This document shows, one piece after another, positions 18,332-27,226 of a DNA stretch of 64,000 nucleotides. The notes beneath the pieces are model-generated. The model did not search any database. It was not told the DNA's origin and saw only the letters and a list, made by a program, of their open reading frames with translations. The number at the start of each line of letters is the position of its first letter. Positions within the stretch are counted from its first letter, which is position 1. The DNA comes from Flexivirga meconopsidis (GTDB taxonomy: Bacteria > Actinomycetota > Actinomycetes > Actinomycetales > Dermatophilaceae): the NCBI RefSeq assembly GCF_026162425.1, contig NZ_JAOBQJ010000001.1:124001-188000 (forward strand), written 5' to 3'. The position numbers and the translations under genes are program-made.

Positions 18332-19543
18332 TTAACGCCCCGGCGGCGAGCCCCACACGAGCGCAAGGAAGAGCTGCTCGCGCTGCTCCGGATCATCGAG
18401 CACGTCCCCGAAGACCTGACGCACCTGATCCATCCGGTAGCGCACCGTCTGCGGGTGAATGTGCAGCTCCGCAGCGACCGCCGCACGCGAGCCGAAATGC
18501 CGCAACCAGGAGGTCAACGTCTCGACCAGACGGTCGCGGGTGCCCTCCGGCACCCGGTCCAGCGGCGCCAGCACTCGATCGCGCAGTGCCGCAAGCAGAT
18601 CCGGGTTTCGATGCACCAGCATGGTGTCGAGGTGGTCCGGCACGAAGACCAGCCGGTCGGGCAACGCGCCGCCGACCTGGAGCCGGCGCGCGATCCGCGC
18701 GACCCGCATGCTGCGCCGAGCGTCGGTGATCGGCACGGGCGGCCCGATCACGGCAGACGTGTCACCCACGGCCCGCTCGAGCCGAGACCGTATGCCGGCA
18801 ACCCACGGCACCAGCCAGCCGACGACATCATCGACGTGCACGACCAGCCATTCGGGGTCGAGACGAGGACTGGTGCGCAGCGGCGGCTCACCGTCATCCC
18901 GCAGCAGAACGAAGGCGAGCTGGTCCGGGACCGCCCAGCCGGCCCGGTCTGCGGCGAGCAGCACCCCGTTGCGATCCGGCAGGCTCGACATCAACAGACC
19001 GGACAGTTCTCCACGGGCCCGGTGCGAGACCAGACCGCGCTCGGACTGCTCACGCACGTAACCGTCGGTCGTTCGCGCCGAAATGTCATGGGTCAGCATG
19101 AAAAGTGTCTGCGCCAGCCGCGACACCCGCCTGGAGTCCAGCTGCGCCTCGATGGCGGCCCGCGAGATGTGCTCCCACGCCACCTGCGCACCGGACTGGT
19201 ATGCCGTGAGCAGCCCGTTCAGATCGCGACCCTGTTGAAACTGGGTGCGTCCGAGCTGTTCGAACATCGCGACCAGCAGCGGATCGAGCTCCGGCGACAC
19301 CGCCGTGTGCTCGAGCGCGTCATCATCGATCGTGCCGACCAACCGGGGGATCACCCGATCCGCGGCATTGCTCAACTGGGTGCCATGCTGGTCCGCGAAT
19401 GCCAGGCACGCCGGCCAGACGATGTCGAGTTCGGCCGATACATCGAGCATGATCGCGTTGAACTGCTCGGTGAGTAGCCGCTCCAATGCTTGCGATTGGG
19501 CGTTTCGTGCGTGCGCGACGCTCAGCCGAGCTCGTTCTGTCAT
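18332..19543 (-). CDS. PucR/CdaR-type helix-turn-helix regulator
   Basis: The C-terminus carries the PucR-type HTH_30 domain (SRAAVAAELHIHPQTVRYRM, then DQVRQVFGDVLDDPEQR). A helical sensor region and a GGDEF-like middle segment precede it. The frame stays open to 19771, and starts at 19678, 19585 or 19543 are possible. The 19678 ATG overlaps the hpnC ATG within CATG and would leave no promoter. It would also put the palindrome at 19641 inside the gene, so I use the ATG at 19543 (MTERARLSVAHARN). Divergence from the hopanoid operon suggests that it controls that operon. Confidence 0.82.
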   Translation of the reverse strand: MTERARLSVAHARNAQSQALERLLTEQFNAIMLDVSAELDIVWPACLAFADQHGTQLSNAADRVIPRLVGTIDDDALEHTAVSPELDPLLVAMFEQLGRTQFQQGRDLNGLLTAYQSGAQVAWEHISRAAIEAQLDSRRVSRLAQTLFMLTHDISARTTDGYVREQSERGLVSHRARGELSGLLMSSLPDRNGVLLAADRAGWAVPDQLAFVLLRDDGEPPLRTSPRLDPEWLVVHVDDVVGWLVPWVAGIRSRLERAVGDTSAVIGPPVPITDARRSMRVARIARRLQVGGALPDRLVFVPDHLDTMLVHRNPDLLAALRDRVLAPLDRVPEGTRDRLVETLTSWLRHFGSRAAVAAELHIHPQTVRYRMDQVRQVFGDVLDDPEQREQLFLALVWGSPPGR

Positions 19544-19640
19544 AGCGTGAGTCACGCTCCATGCTTCCCCGATGTCATTCCCCATCAGGTCTATCACTCT
19601 GTGACAAATCTGTGGGCCGAACCTCACACCTTCGAGACTA

Positions 19641-19657
19641 CCGGAGGAATCCTCCGG
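19641..19657. promoter_or_regulatory. Palindromic operator upstream of hpnC
   Basis: CCGGAGGAATCCTCCGG is a perfect 17-bp palindrome ending 19 bp before the hpnC start. Its core differs only at the central base from the site at 2595-2609 between the TetR and MFS genes. It is a likely binding site for a dimeric regulator of the hopanoid operon. Confidence 0.55.
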
Positions 19658-19676
19658 AAGAGCAGACTGTGTTTTC

Positions 19677-20540
19677 ATGTCGGGTTCGCCTTCCCCGACG
19701 GTTGCCGCCACCTCCGACGACACCGCCGCTCCGGACGCCACGACCGAGAACTTTCCGGTCGCGCTGCGCATCCTGCCCGCGCGGCATCGGCAAGCACTGC
19801 TGCGCGTCTACGACGTCGCGCGACACATCGACCAGCTCGGGGACGCCGCCGCGGGTGATCGCGTCGTTGCACTGGTGGCGTTCCGGGAGGACCTGCACCG
19901 GGTGCGGGACGGGTCGGTCCCTCGTGAGGAGGTGCTGCGGCGCGTGGCTCCCGTCATACGGGATGGAGTGGGGGTGCAACCCTTCGACGACCTGATCGAG
20001 GCCAACCTGATCGATCAGCGGGTGTCGACGTATGACGACTTCGCCGCTCTCCTGCACTACTGCTCCTACTCGGCGCACCCGGTCGGTCGACTCGTGCTCG
20101 CGATCTTCGGTCAGTCGACAGCTGGGCGAATCCGCTTGTCCGACAACGTATGTGCAGCGCTGCAGGTGCTGGAGCACTGCCAGGACGTGGTCGAGGATCA
20201 CGCCGCCGGCCGGGTCTACCTGCCCCGGGACGACCTGCGCGCCGCAGGTGTCGATCCGGAGGATCCGTTGGCGCCCCGCAGTGCCGATGCGCTGAAAACC
20301 GTGGTGTTGCAACAGGTTCGCAGGTCGCGCACGTTGCTCGACGACGGTCCGCGGCTGATCGCCGAGCTGCACGGCTGGGCACGGATTGCGGTCTGCGGGT
20401 TCGTCGCAGGCGGTTTGGCCACCGCCGACGCGCTGGAGCGCGCCGGCGGGGACGTGACCGGAGATCCGGTGCGTCCGCGACGAATCGACCAGCTACGACA
20501 CGGCATTCGACTGGTGCTGCGATCAGGGGGACGACGGTGA
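19677..20540 (+). CDS. hpnC: Squalene synthase component HpnC
   Basis: HpnC acts with HpnD and HpnE to make squalene from two farnesyl diphosphates; it converts presqualene diphosphate to hydroxysqualene. The 287-residue protein has the trans-prenyltransferase helical fold (LRILPARHRQALLRVYDVARHIDQLGD, with an altered first Asp-rich motif). The second Asp-rich region is ALQVLEHCQDVVEDHAAGRVYLP. It is the first gene of the operon, and its stop overlaps the hpnD start by 4 bp. Confidence 0.92.
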   Translation: MSGSPSPTVAATSDDTAAPDATTENFPVALRILPARHRQALLRVYDVARHIDQLGDAAAGDRVVALVAFREDLHRVRDGSVPREEVLRRVAPVIRDGVGVQPFDDLIEANLIDQRVSTYDDFAALLHYCSYSAHPVGRLVLAIFGQSTAGRIRLSDNVCAALQVLEHCQDVVEDHAAGRVYLPRDDLRAAGVDPEDPLAPRSADALKTVVLQQVRRSRTLLDDGPRLIAELHGWARIAVCGFVAGGLATADALERAGGDVTGDPVRPRRIDQLRHGIRLVLRSGGRR

Positions 20541-21397
20541 CCATCGACCAGGCTTACGCGCAGGCTGAGGCGATCACCCGCACCGAGGCGCGCAACTTCT
20601 ATTACGGCATTCGGTTGTTGCCGCCGGCCAAGCGCAAGGGGTTGTGCGCGCTCTACGCCCTGGCACGCCGCATCGACGACATCGGGGACGACGAGGCGCC
20701 GCTGGCCGAGAAGACCTCGGCGCTGGCCGATGTGCGCAAACAACTGTCCGACATCGACGCGACCACTGACCCGGTCATGGTCGCCGTGGCAGACACCGCG
20801 CGCCGCTACCCGGTGCCGCTCGAAGCCTTCGAGGAACTCATCGACGGCGTCGAGATGGACCTGTCCGGGGCGACCTACGACACCTTCGACGACCTGCGGG
20901 TCTACTGCCGCTGCGTGGCCGGATCCATTGGTCGACTCTGTCTGTCGATCTTCGGCACCGGCACCGACCCGCGTGCGCCGCTCTATGCCGATCAGCTCGG
21001 GATTGCGTTGCAACAGACCAACATCCTGCGCGACATCCGCGAGGACCTCCTGCTCGGACGCGTCTACCTGCCGACCGCGGAGCTGGCCGAGCACGGGGTG
21101 CGTCTCGAGCTCGACGACCAGGGGGCGCTCGACGATCCCGATGCGCGGCTCGCGTCATACATCGAGTTCGCGGCCGGTCGTGCCGAGCACTGGTACACAC
21201 TCGGGCTGCGGCTGGTGCCCGAACTCGACCACCGCAGCTCGGCATGCTGCGCCGCAATGGCCGGCATCTACCACCACCTCCTGATCCGCATCCGGCGCAA
21301 CCCGACCCAGGTTTACGGCCAGCGGCTCTCCCTGCCCGCGACGGAGAAGGGACGCGTGGCGTTGTCCGCACTCGGCAGGGCGGTGTTGCCGGTATGA
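20537..21397 (+). CDS. hpnD: Presqualene diphosphate synthase HpnD
   Basis: HpnD condenses two farnesyl diphosphates into presqualene diphosphate. The 286-residue protein shows both aspartate-rich magnesium motifs of squalene/phytoene synthases: ARRIDDIGDDEA near residue 50 and QQTNILRDIREDLLLGRVYLP. It also has the EARNFYYGIRLLPPAKR N-terminal signature. The GTG at 20537 overlaps the hpnC stop (GTGA). The far longer frame from 20150 is an artefact of open sequence inside hpnC. The stop overlaps the next ATG by 4 bp. Confidence 0.93.
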   Translation: MTIDQAYAQAEAITRTEARNFYYGIRLLPPAKRKGLCALYALARRIDDIGDDEAPLAEKTSALADVRKQLSDIDATTDPVMVAVADTARRYPVPLEAFEELIDGVEMDLSGATYDTFDDLRVYCRCVAGSIGRLCLSIFGTGTDPRAPLYADQLGIALQQTNILRDIREDLLLGRVYLPTAELAEHGVRLELDDQGALDDPDARLASYIEFAAGRAEHWYTLGLRLVPELDHRSSACCAAMAGIYHHLLIRIRRNPTQVYGQRLSLPATEKGRVALSALGRAVLPV

Positions 21398-23799
21398 CGG
21401 CGCCCGCTCGCTCGGTGTGCGTCGTCGGTGGTGGACTCGCCGGCATCACCGCTGCCCTGCGGCTTGCCGACGCCGGCCTTGAGGTGACGCTGCTCGAGAG
21501 CCGGGCCCGGCTCGGTGGCCTGACGCATTCCTTCCAGCGCGACGGGTTGTGGGTGGACAACGGGCAGCACGTGTTCATGCGCTGCTGCACCGCCTACCTC
21601 CAGTTGCTCGACCGGCTGGGGGTGCGTCACCTGACGCACCTGCAGGATCGTCTCGATGTGCCGGTCGCCAGCGAGCTGACCTCTGCGACAACTCGCTTGT
21701 CTCGCAACAACTTTCCCGCCCCGCTGCAACTGTCCGGTGCTCTCCTGCGACACCGGTGGATGCCGTGGAGTCAACGGGCGCTGGTCGGCGCGGTCGCGCT
21801 CGGCATCGGTCGGCTGGATCGCACCGACCCCGCGGTGGACGACCAGTCGTTCGGCGCCTGGCTCCGCGGGCGCGGGGTGAGCGATCGTGCGATCGAGGTG
21901 ATGTGGGAGCTGATCGGAAAGGCGACGCTCAACGCCGGCGCGGATGACAGTTCGCTGGCGCTGGCCGCGACGGTCTTCCAGGTCGGCATGCTGGCCGACA
22001 AGTCTGCCGCTGACCTCGGCTGGTCCGACGTGCCACTGCAGCACTTGCATGGTGACCCGGCGGTGCGCGCCCTGGATGCAGCCGGCGTCTTCGTCCGCAC
22101 CCGCAGCAAAGTCACCGCAGTAGGTGTCGCGGACGATCGCATCGGACTCGAAACCGGCGACGGGCCAGAGAGTTTCGACGAGGTCGTGCTCGCGGTGCCA
22201 CCCACCGCGTTGCAGCGAATCCTCGACCCGACTCTTCTCGGGCTGCCCGCGGACGTTGCCGAGCGGCTGGGTGCCGCGCCCATCGTCAACCTGCACCTGG
22301 TGCTCGACCGACCGGTCATGGACACCGATTTCGTTGCCGCTGTGGACAGTCCGCTGCAGTGGGTCTTCGACCGGACCGAGCAGTCCGGACTCACCGAGGG
22401 CCAATACCTCGCAGTGTCGCTGTCCGCGGCAGACGACCTGATCGGACACACCAATGCGCAGTTGCGCGCCTGGGCGATGCCGCATCTGTGCGCGTTGCTG
22501 CCACGGCTGGCGGACGCCGACGTGCGCGACTTCTTCGTCACCCGCGAACCGGAAGCGACGTTTCGGCAGGCTCCGGGCAGCGGTCGCCAGCGAGCCGTGG
22601 CGCGCACCGCCGCGAGGGGTGTCTTCCTCGCCGGTGCATGGACCGCTACCGGCTGGCCGGCGACGATGGAAGGCGCTGTCCGCAGCGGTAATTCGGCTGC
22701 TGAGGCGATCCTGGCCGGGCCTCTTGAAGCGACCTCGGCCCGCACGGCAGCACGGAACGCGGCGCCTATCGAGACCACCCGATCGGAGGCAAACATGAGC
22801 GACCTGCGCACCGTCCTGGAACAGACCCGGACCCTCGTCACACCGGCGCTGCACAAAGCGGTCGACAGCTTGGACGGCCAGGAGCGGCTCGTCGTGGCCT
22901 ACCATCTCGGCTTCGTCGACACGGCAGGCGATCCTGTCACTCATGACGGCGGCAAGGGGCTGCGTCCGACGCTGGTCCTGCTCGGTGGGCAAGCGGTCGG
23001 GATTGACCCGGCGCAGGTCGTCGGCGCCGCGGTTGCCGTCGAACTCGTGCACAACTTCTCACTCGTGCACGACGACATCATGGACCGTGATCGCACCCGA
23101 CGGCACCGACCAACGGTGTGGGCGGTCTGGGACGACGCGACCGCGATCCTCGCCGGTGACGCCATGCAGACGCTTGCCTTCGAGACCCTGCTCGGCGACC
23201 CCAGCCCGCACGCAGCCGCTGCAGCACACCTGCTTGCGACAACCACTCGCGAGCTCATCCACGGCCAGGTGCTCGACATGGAATTCGAGCAACGCGAGCG
23301 GGTTTCGCTGGCCGACTGCCGCGCGATGGCGGCTGCCAAAACGGGAGTGCTCCTCGCCTGCAGCGCAGCCGTGCCAGCAGTGCTTGCCGGTGGGACCCAC
23401 GAGCAGCGAGCGGCGCTCACGTCATACGGGCGGCACGTGGGTGCGGCCTTCCAGCTCGTGGACGACCTGCTCGGCATCTGGGGAGACCCCGAGGTGACCG
23501 GCAAGTCCAACCACTCCGACCTGCGGGCCAAGAAGCGGTCATTGCCCATCAGTTGGGCGTTGGAACAGCCGGGGTCCGGTCGCGTGCAGGACTGGCTGGT
23601 CAACGGACCGACCGACGACGACACGATCGCCGGCATCGCCGCCCACCTTGCCGACATCGGCGCCCGCGATTGGTGCCGCAGCAGTGCCGACACCGAGGTT
23701 GCGGCGGCGCTCGAAGCACTCCACCAAGCACAACTCGATCCGGCCGCCGTGGCCGGCCTGACCGAGGTGGCGCACTACGTCGCCGGACGGGAGGCATGA
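21394..23799 (+). CDS. hpnE: HpnE (hydroxysqualene dehydroxylase) in frame with a polyprenyl diphosphate synthase
   Basis: No stop separates two normally distinct genes. Residues 1-450 are HpnE, an FAD amine-oxidase-like enzyme that reduces hydroxysqualene to squalene. It has VCVVGGGLAGITAALRLADA, the LESRARLGGLTHSF motif and the C-terminal GAWTATGWPATMEGAVRSG. Residues about 468-801 are a trans-isoprenyl diphosphate synthase with two Asp-rich motifs (SLVHDDIMDRDRTRR and QLVDDLLGIWGD) and GKGLRPTL. The second part could supply farnesyl or longer diphosphate. An ATG with a strong ribosome site at 22795 could start it separately, so one fusion or two coupled proteins are both possible. Confidence 0.85.
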   Translation: MTAPARSVCVVGGGLAGITAALRLADAGLEVTLLESRARLGGLTHSFQRDGLWVDNGQHVFMRCCTAYLQLLDRLGVRHLTHLQDRLDVPVASELTSATTRLSRNNFPAPLQLSGALLRHRWMPWSQRALVGAVALGIGRLDRTDPAVDDQSFGAWLRGRGVSDRAIEVMWELIGKATLNAGADDSSLALAATVFQVGMLADKSAADLGWSDVPLQHLHGDPAVRALDAAGVFVRTRSKVTAVGVADDRIGLETGDGPESFDEVVLAVPPTALQRILDPTLLGLPADVAERLGAAPIVNLHLVLDRPVMDTDFVAAVDSPLQWVFDRTEQSGLTEGQYLAVSLSAADDLIGHTNAQLRAWAMPHLCALLPRLADADVRDFFVTREPEATFRQAPGSGRQRAVARTAARGVFLAGAWTATGWPATMEGAVRSGNSAAEAILAGPLEATSARTAARNAAPIETTRSEANMSDLRTVLEQTRTLVTPALHKAVDSLDGQERLVVAYHLGFVDTAGDPVTHDGGKGLRPTLVLLGGQAVGIDPAQVVGAAVAVELVHNFSLVHDDIMDRDRTRRHRPTVWAVWDDATAILAGDAMQTLAFETLLGDPSPHAAAAAHLLATTTRELIHGQVLDMEFEQRERVSLADCRAMAAAKTGVLLACSAAVPAVLAGGTHEQRAALTSYGRHVGAAFQLVDDLLGIWGDPEVTGKSNHSDLRAKKRSLPISWALEQPGSGRVQDWLVNGPTDDDTIAGIAAHLADIGARDWCRSSADTEVAAALEALHQAQLDPAAVAGLTEVAHYVAGREA
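22785..22797 (+). promoter_or_regulatory. Internal ribosome site and ATG of the polyprenyl synthase part
   Basis: CGGAGGCAAACATG places GGAGG seven bases before an in-frame ATG at 22795. Translation from here would give a 334-residue polyprenyl diphosphate synthase beginning MSDLRTVLEQTRTLV. That is the normal start and length for the stand-alone enzyme of other hopanoid clusters. Confidence 0.6.
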
Positions 23800-23803
23800 C
23801 CCA

Positions 23804-25753
23804 ATGACCGAAACACTCACCGGGACAGGCATGTCCGCATCCATCACCGCCGAGCAAGCACGCGGGACCGCCGACCGGGCAATCGCATATCTGCGCAAGC
23901 AACAGCTGCCCTCTGGGGCGTGGAAGGGCGAGCTCGAGACCAACGTGACGATGGACGCCGAAGACATGATGCTGCGCGTCTTCCTCGGCATCGACACCGA
24001 GCAGACCCGGGACCAGACTGCTCGGTGGATTCGCAGCCAGCAGCGGGCGGACGGCACCTGGGCCATCTACCACGGTGGGCCCGGCGAGCTGTCGACCACG
24101 GTCGAGGCCTGGATCGCGCTGCGGATGGCGGGAGACAAGCCGACCGCGGACCACATGGTCGCGGCACGCGAATTCATCGTGCAGTCAGGGGGATTGGAGC
24201 AGACCAGAGTCTTCACCCGCATCTGGTGCGCGCTGTTCGGATGGTGGGATTGGCGCGACCTTCCGAACCTTCCGCCGGAGGTGATGTTTCTCGGCAAGCA
24301 CGTCCCGCTGAACATCTATGACTGGGGCTGCTGGGCACGCCAGACGATCGTGCCGCTGACCGTCGTCGGCACGTTGCATCCGCGGCGCCGGATGACGTGG
24401 GACCTCGACGAGCTGCGCACCGGCACAACCCGCGGCGAGGCGGTGCCGGCCGGCGGCATCGCCGGAGCATTCCAGAAGCTCGACACCGCACTTCATGCAT
24501 ACAGCAAGCACCCGATCGGCCCACTGCGCCGTCATGCGCTCCGCGAGGCAGCGGAGTGGATCCTCGCCCGGCAGGAAGCCGACGGCGGCTGGGGTGGCAT
24601 CCAACCCCCTTGGGTTTACTCGATTCTCGCGCTTCATTCGCTCGGCTACCCACTCAACCATCCGGTGCTCAGGGCCGCGCTTGACGGGCTGGAGGGCTTC
24701 GTCATCACCGAGGACACCACCGACGGGCCGGTCCGGCGGCTCGAGGCATGTCAATCGCCGGTCTGGGACACAGCGCTCACCCTGAATGCGTTCCTCGAGG
24801 CGGGCGTCGACCCGCGAGACGAAGCCGTGCGCAAGGCCGCGGACTGGCTGGTCGACGAACAGATCACCGCTTCCGGCGACTGGACCGTCCAGCGTCCGAA
24901 GCTGCCCGCCGGTGGCTGGGCGTTCGAATACGCCAACGACACCTACCCCGACACCGACGACAGTGCCGTCATCGTGATGGCCCTGAACCGGGTCATCTCC
25001 CGCCGCCAGCCCCTGGTGGATCAGGCCGTCTCCCGAGGGATCGCCTGGACCGCCGGCATGCAGTCCAAGGACGGCGGCTGGGGAGCGTTCGACGCCGACG
25101 GCACCGCGAAATTGCCTGGGAAACTTCCATTCTGCGACTTCGGCGCCGTCACCGACCCTCCGTCTGCCGACGTCACCGCGCACGTCGTCGAGATGCTCGC
25201 CGCGGTAGGTCGACAGGGCGGAGCCCGCTGCAAGCGAGGCGTGCAGTGGCTGCTCGATCACCAGGAGGCCGACGGATCGTGGTTCGGGCGGTGGGGAGCC
25301 AATCACCTCTACGGCACCGGCGCCGTCGTGCCGGCACTCGTCGCGGCCGGCGTGCCGGCAACCGACCCCGCCATACAAGCGGCACGTCGGTGGGTGGTCG
25401 CGCACCAGAACGACGATGGCGGCTGGGGTGAGGACCTCCGGTCCTACGAGGACCCGTCCTGGGTCGGCCGCGGCGAGTCCACTCCCTCGCAAACCGCCTG
25501 GTCGCTGCTGGCTCTGGTCGCCGCCGGTGAGCTCGGCGAGCCGCTCGCCCGGGGCATCGACTATCTGACGAAAACGCAGCGCGCAGACGGTGGCTGGGAC
25601 GAGGCGATGTTCACCGGCACGGGCTTCCCCCGTGACTTCTACATCGCCTATCACCTCTACCGGCACATCTTCCCGATCTGGGCGCTGGGTCGTGCAATGA
25701 CCGCGCTACGCGGCGGCGAGCAGGGCGACCGGCCCACTCTGGAGCTGGTATGA
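23804..25753 (+). CDS. shc: Squalene-hopene cyclase
   Basis: The enzyme cyclises squalene to hopene and hopanol at the membrane. The 649-residue protein has repeated QW motifs (for example QEADGSWFGRWG and QNDDGGWGED). The catalytic DxDD motif is YPDTDDSAVIV, residues 383-386. The substrate channel region WVYSILALHSLGYP is also present. The start lies 4 bp after the preceding stop, and the stop overlaps the next start by 4 bp. This is the central committed step of the hopanoid operon. Confidence 0.96.
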   Translation: MTETLTGTGMSASITAEQARGTADRAIAYLRKQQLPSGAWKGELETNVTMDAEDMMLRVFLGIDTEQTRDQTARWIRSQQRADGTWAIYHGGPGELSTTVEAWIALRMAGDKPTADHMVAAREFIVQSGGLEQTRVFTRIWCALFGWWDWRDLPNLPPEVMFLGKHVPLNIYDWGCWARQTIVPLTVVGTLHPRRRMTWDLDELRTGTTRGEAVPAGGIAGAFQKLDTALHAYSKHPIGPLRRHALREAAEWILARQEADGGWGGIQPPWVYSILALHSLGYPLNHPVLRAALDGLEGFVITEDTTDGPVRRLEACQSPVWDTALTLNAFLEAGVDPRDEAVRKAADWLVDEQITASGDWTVQRPKLPAGGWAFEYANDTYPDTDDSAVIVMALNRVISRRQPLVDQAVSRGIAWTAGMQSKDGGWGAFDADGTAKLPGKLPFCDFGAVTDPPSADVTAHVVEMLAAVGRQGGARCKRGVQWLLDHQEADGSWFGRWGANHLYGTGAVVPALVAAGVPATDPAIQAARRWVVAHQNDDGGWGEDLRSYEDPSWVGRGESTPSQTAWSLLALVAAGELGEPLARGIDYLTKTQRADGGWDEAMFTGTGFPRDFYIAYHLYRHIFPIWALGRAMTALRGGEQGDRPTLELV

Positions 25754-27219
25754 CGAAGGCCCAGCTGCTGACGCCACTGCGCATCGAACGCGCGGCGGTC
25801 GAGCGTGGCCTGCGCGACCCGGTGCACGTCTCGGGACGCGGGCCCGACGGCGTCGCCCCGGTGACCGACGTGCCGACCGTCCTCGCCGGGGTCGCCGGCG
25901 GTCTGGACCCGACGGTCCGGCCAGCCGATGTCGTGGTCGCCGACCGACTGCACGCCGACGGCGGCGAGGTGCTGCTCAACTCCGCACAGCCGTTGGCCGC
26001 CGCCCTGCGACGGGCCGGCCTGCGGGTGCACGTCGGCACGCTGGAGAGCGCGGATCACGTCGTGACCGGAGGCGAGCGGAGCGCCCTCGCCCGCAAGGGA
26101 GGCTTGGCAGTCGATACCGAATCTGCTTACCTGGCAAGGCAGTTGGACCCCGCACGGCTCGCCGTCGTGCGTGCCGTCGTCGACACCGCCGACTACCCGC
26201 TCCTGCACACCGGCACGCTGCGCCGGGGGGTGGCCGCTCTCCGCACACTGCGCCGCGCGGCACCTGTGCTGCAGCAATGGCTCGATGCCTGCGGTCCTCG
26301 CACCGTCATACGCGCGGAGCCGCAGTCGTTCTGCGCCGGCGTCGAGCGGGCGATCGAGATCGTCGAACGTGCTCTCCAACGGCACGGTGCGCCGGTCTAC
26401 GTGCGCCGACAGATCGTGCACAACACGCATGTGGTCGCCGACCTGGAGGCACGAGGCGCTGTCTTCGTGCAGGAGCTCGACGAGGTCCCGGAGGGCGCAC
26501 TCGCTGTGCTTGCCGCGCATGGCGTCGCGCCCTCAGTCCGGATGCAGGCACGCGAACGCCACCTGCAGGTCATCGACGCAACCTGCCCGTTGGTCGCCAA
26601 GGTGCATCAGGAGGTACGGCGATTCAGCGGCGCAGGACGGACGGTCTTCCTGATCGGTCACGCCGACCACGAGGAGGTCGTCGGAACCCGTGGCGAGGCA
26701 CCGGATCGCGTCGAGGTGATCGGATCCGTCGAGGAGGCCGAGTCGGTGGAAGTCCTTGATCCCGAGCATGTTTCGTACGTCATGCAGACGACGCTCTCGG
26801 TCGAGGAGGCGGACGAGATCGCAGCTGTGCTGCGGGGACGGTTCCCGGCACTGCAGGCGCCGCGCCGTGACGACATCTGTTACGCCACGAGCAACCGGCA
26901 GCACGCCATACGAGAGGTCGCGGTGGATACCGACCTGGTGCTCGTGCTCGGATCGGCCAACTCGTCGAACTCGATGCGCCTGGTCGAAGTCGCGCGCGCA
27001 GCCGGGACCCGCGCGCACCTGATCGAGGACGCCAGCGACCTGCGTCTGGAGTGGCTGACCGGCGTCCGCCGCGTCGGCGTCAGCGCAGGGGCGTCCGCTC
27101 CCCCGGCCCTGGTCGACCAACTCATCACCGCGCTGTCGGCGTTCGGCGAGATCACGCAGACCCGCCACGGCAGCGTCACCGAGACCGTTCAATTCACCCT
27201 GCCCCGAGAGGTCGTGTAG
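25750..27219 (+). CDS. ispH: HpnG-like nucleosidase fused to IspH (HMBPP reductase)
   Basis: This 489-residue frame has two enzymes. Residues 1-185 resemble the HpnG nucleoside phosphorylase (VVVADRLHADGG, HVGTLESADHVVTG, VDTESAYLARQL), which releases adenine from adenosylhopane. Residues about 187-489 are IspH, the 4Fe-4S enzyme making IPP and DMAPP from HMBPP in the MEP pathway. The three cluster cysteines are at 195 (FCAGVERA), 279 (DATCPLV) and 377 (DICYATSNRQ). The HNTHVV and HGVAPSV histidines and SANSSNS are also present. Both halves look intact. The fusion ties precursor supply to late hopanoid processing. Confidence 0.9.
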   Translation: MTKAQLLTPLRIERAAVERGLRDPVHVSGRGPDGVAPVTDVPTVLAGVAGGLDPTVRPADVVVADRLHADGGEVLLNSAQPLAAALRRAGLRVHVGTLESADHVVTGGERSALARKGGLAVDTESAYLARQLDPARLAVVRAVVDTADYPLLHTGTLRRGVAALRTLRRAAPVLQQWLDACGPRTVIRAEPQSFCAGVERAIEIVERALQRHGAPVYVRRQIVHNTHVVADLEARGAVFVQELDEVPEGALAVLAAHGVAPSVRMQARERHLQVIDATCPLVAKVHQEVRRFSGAGRTVFLIGHADHEEVVGTRGEAPDRVEVIGSVEEAESVEVLDPEHVSYVMQTTLSVEEADEIAAVLRGRFPALQAPRRDDICYATSNRQHAIREVAVDTDLVLVLGSANSSNSMRLVEVARAAGTRAHLIEDASDLRLEWLTGVRRVGVSAGASAPPALVDQLITALSAFGEITQTRHGSVTETVQFTLPREVV

Positions 27220-27226
27220 AGATCCC

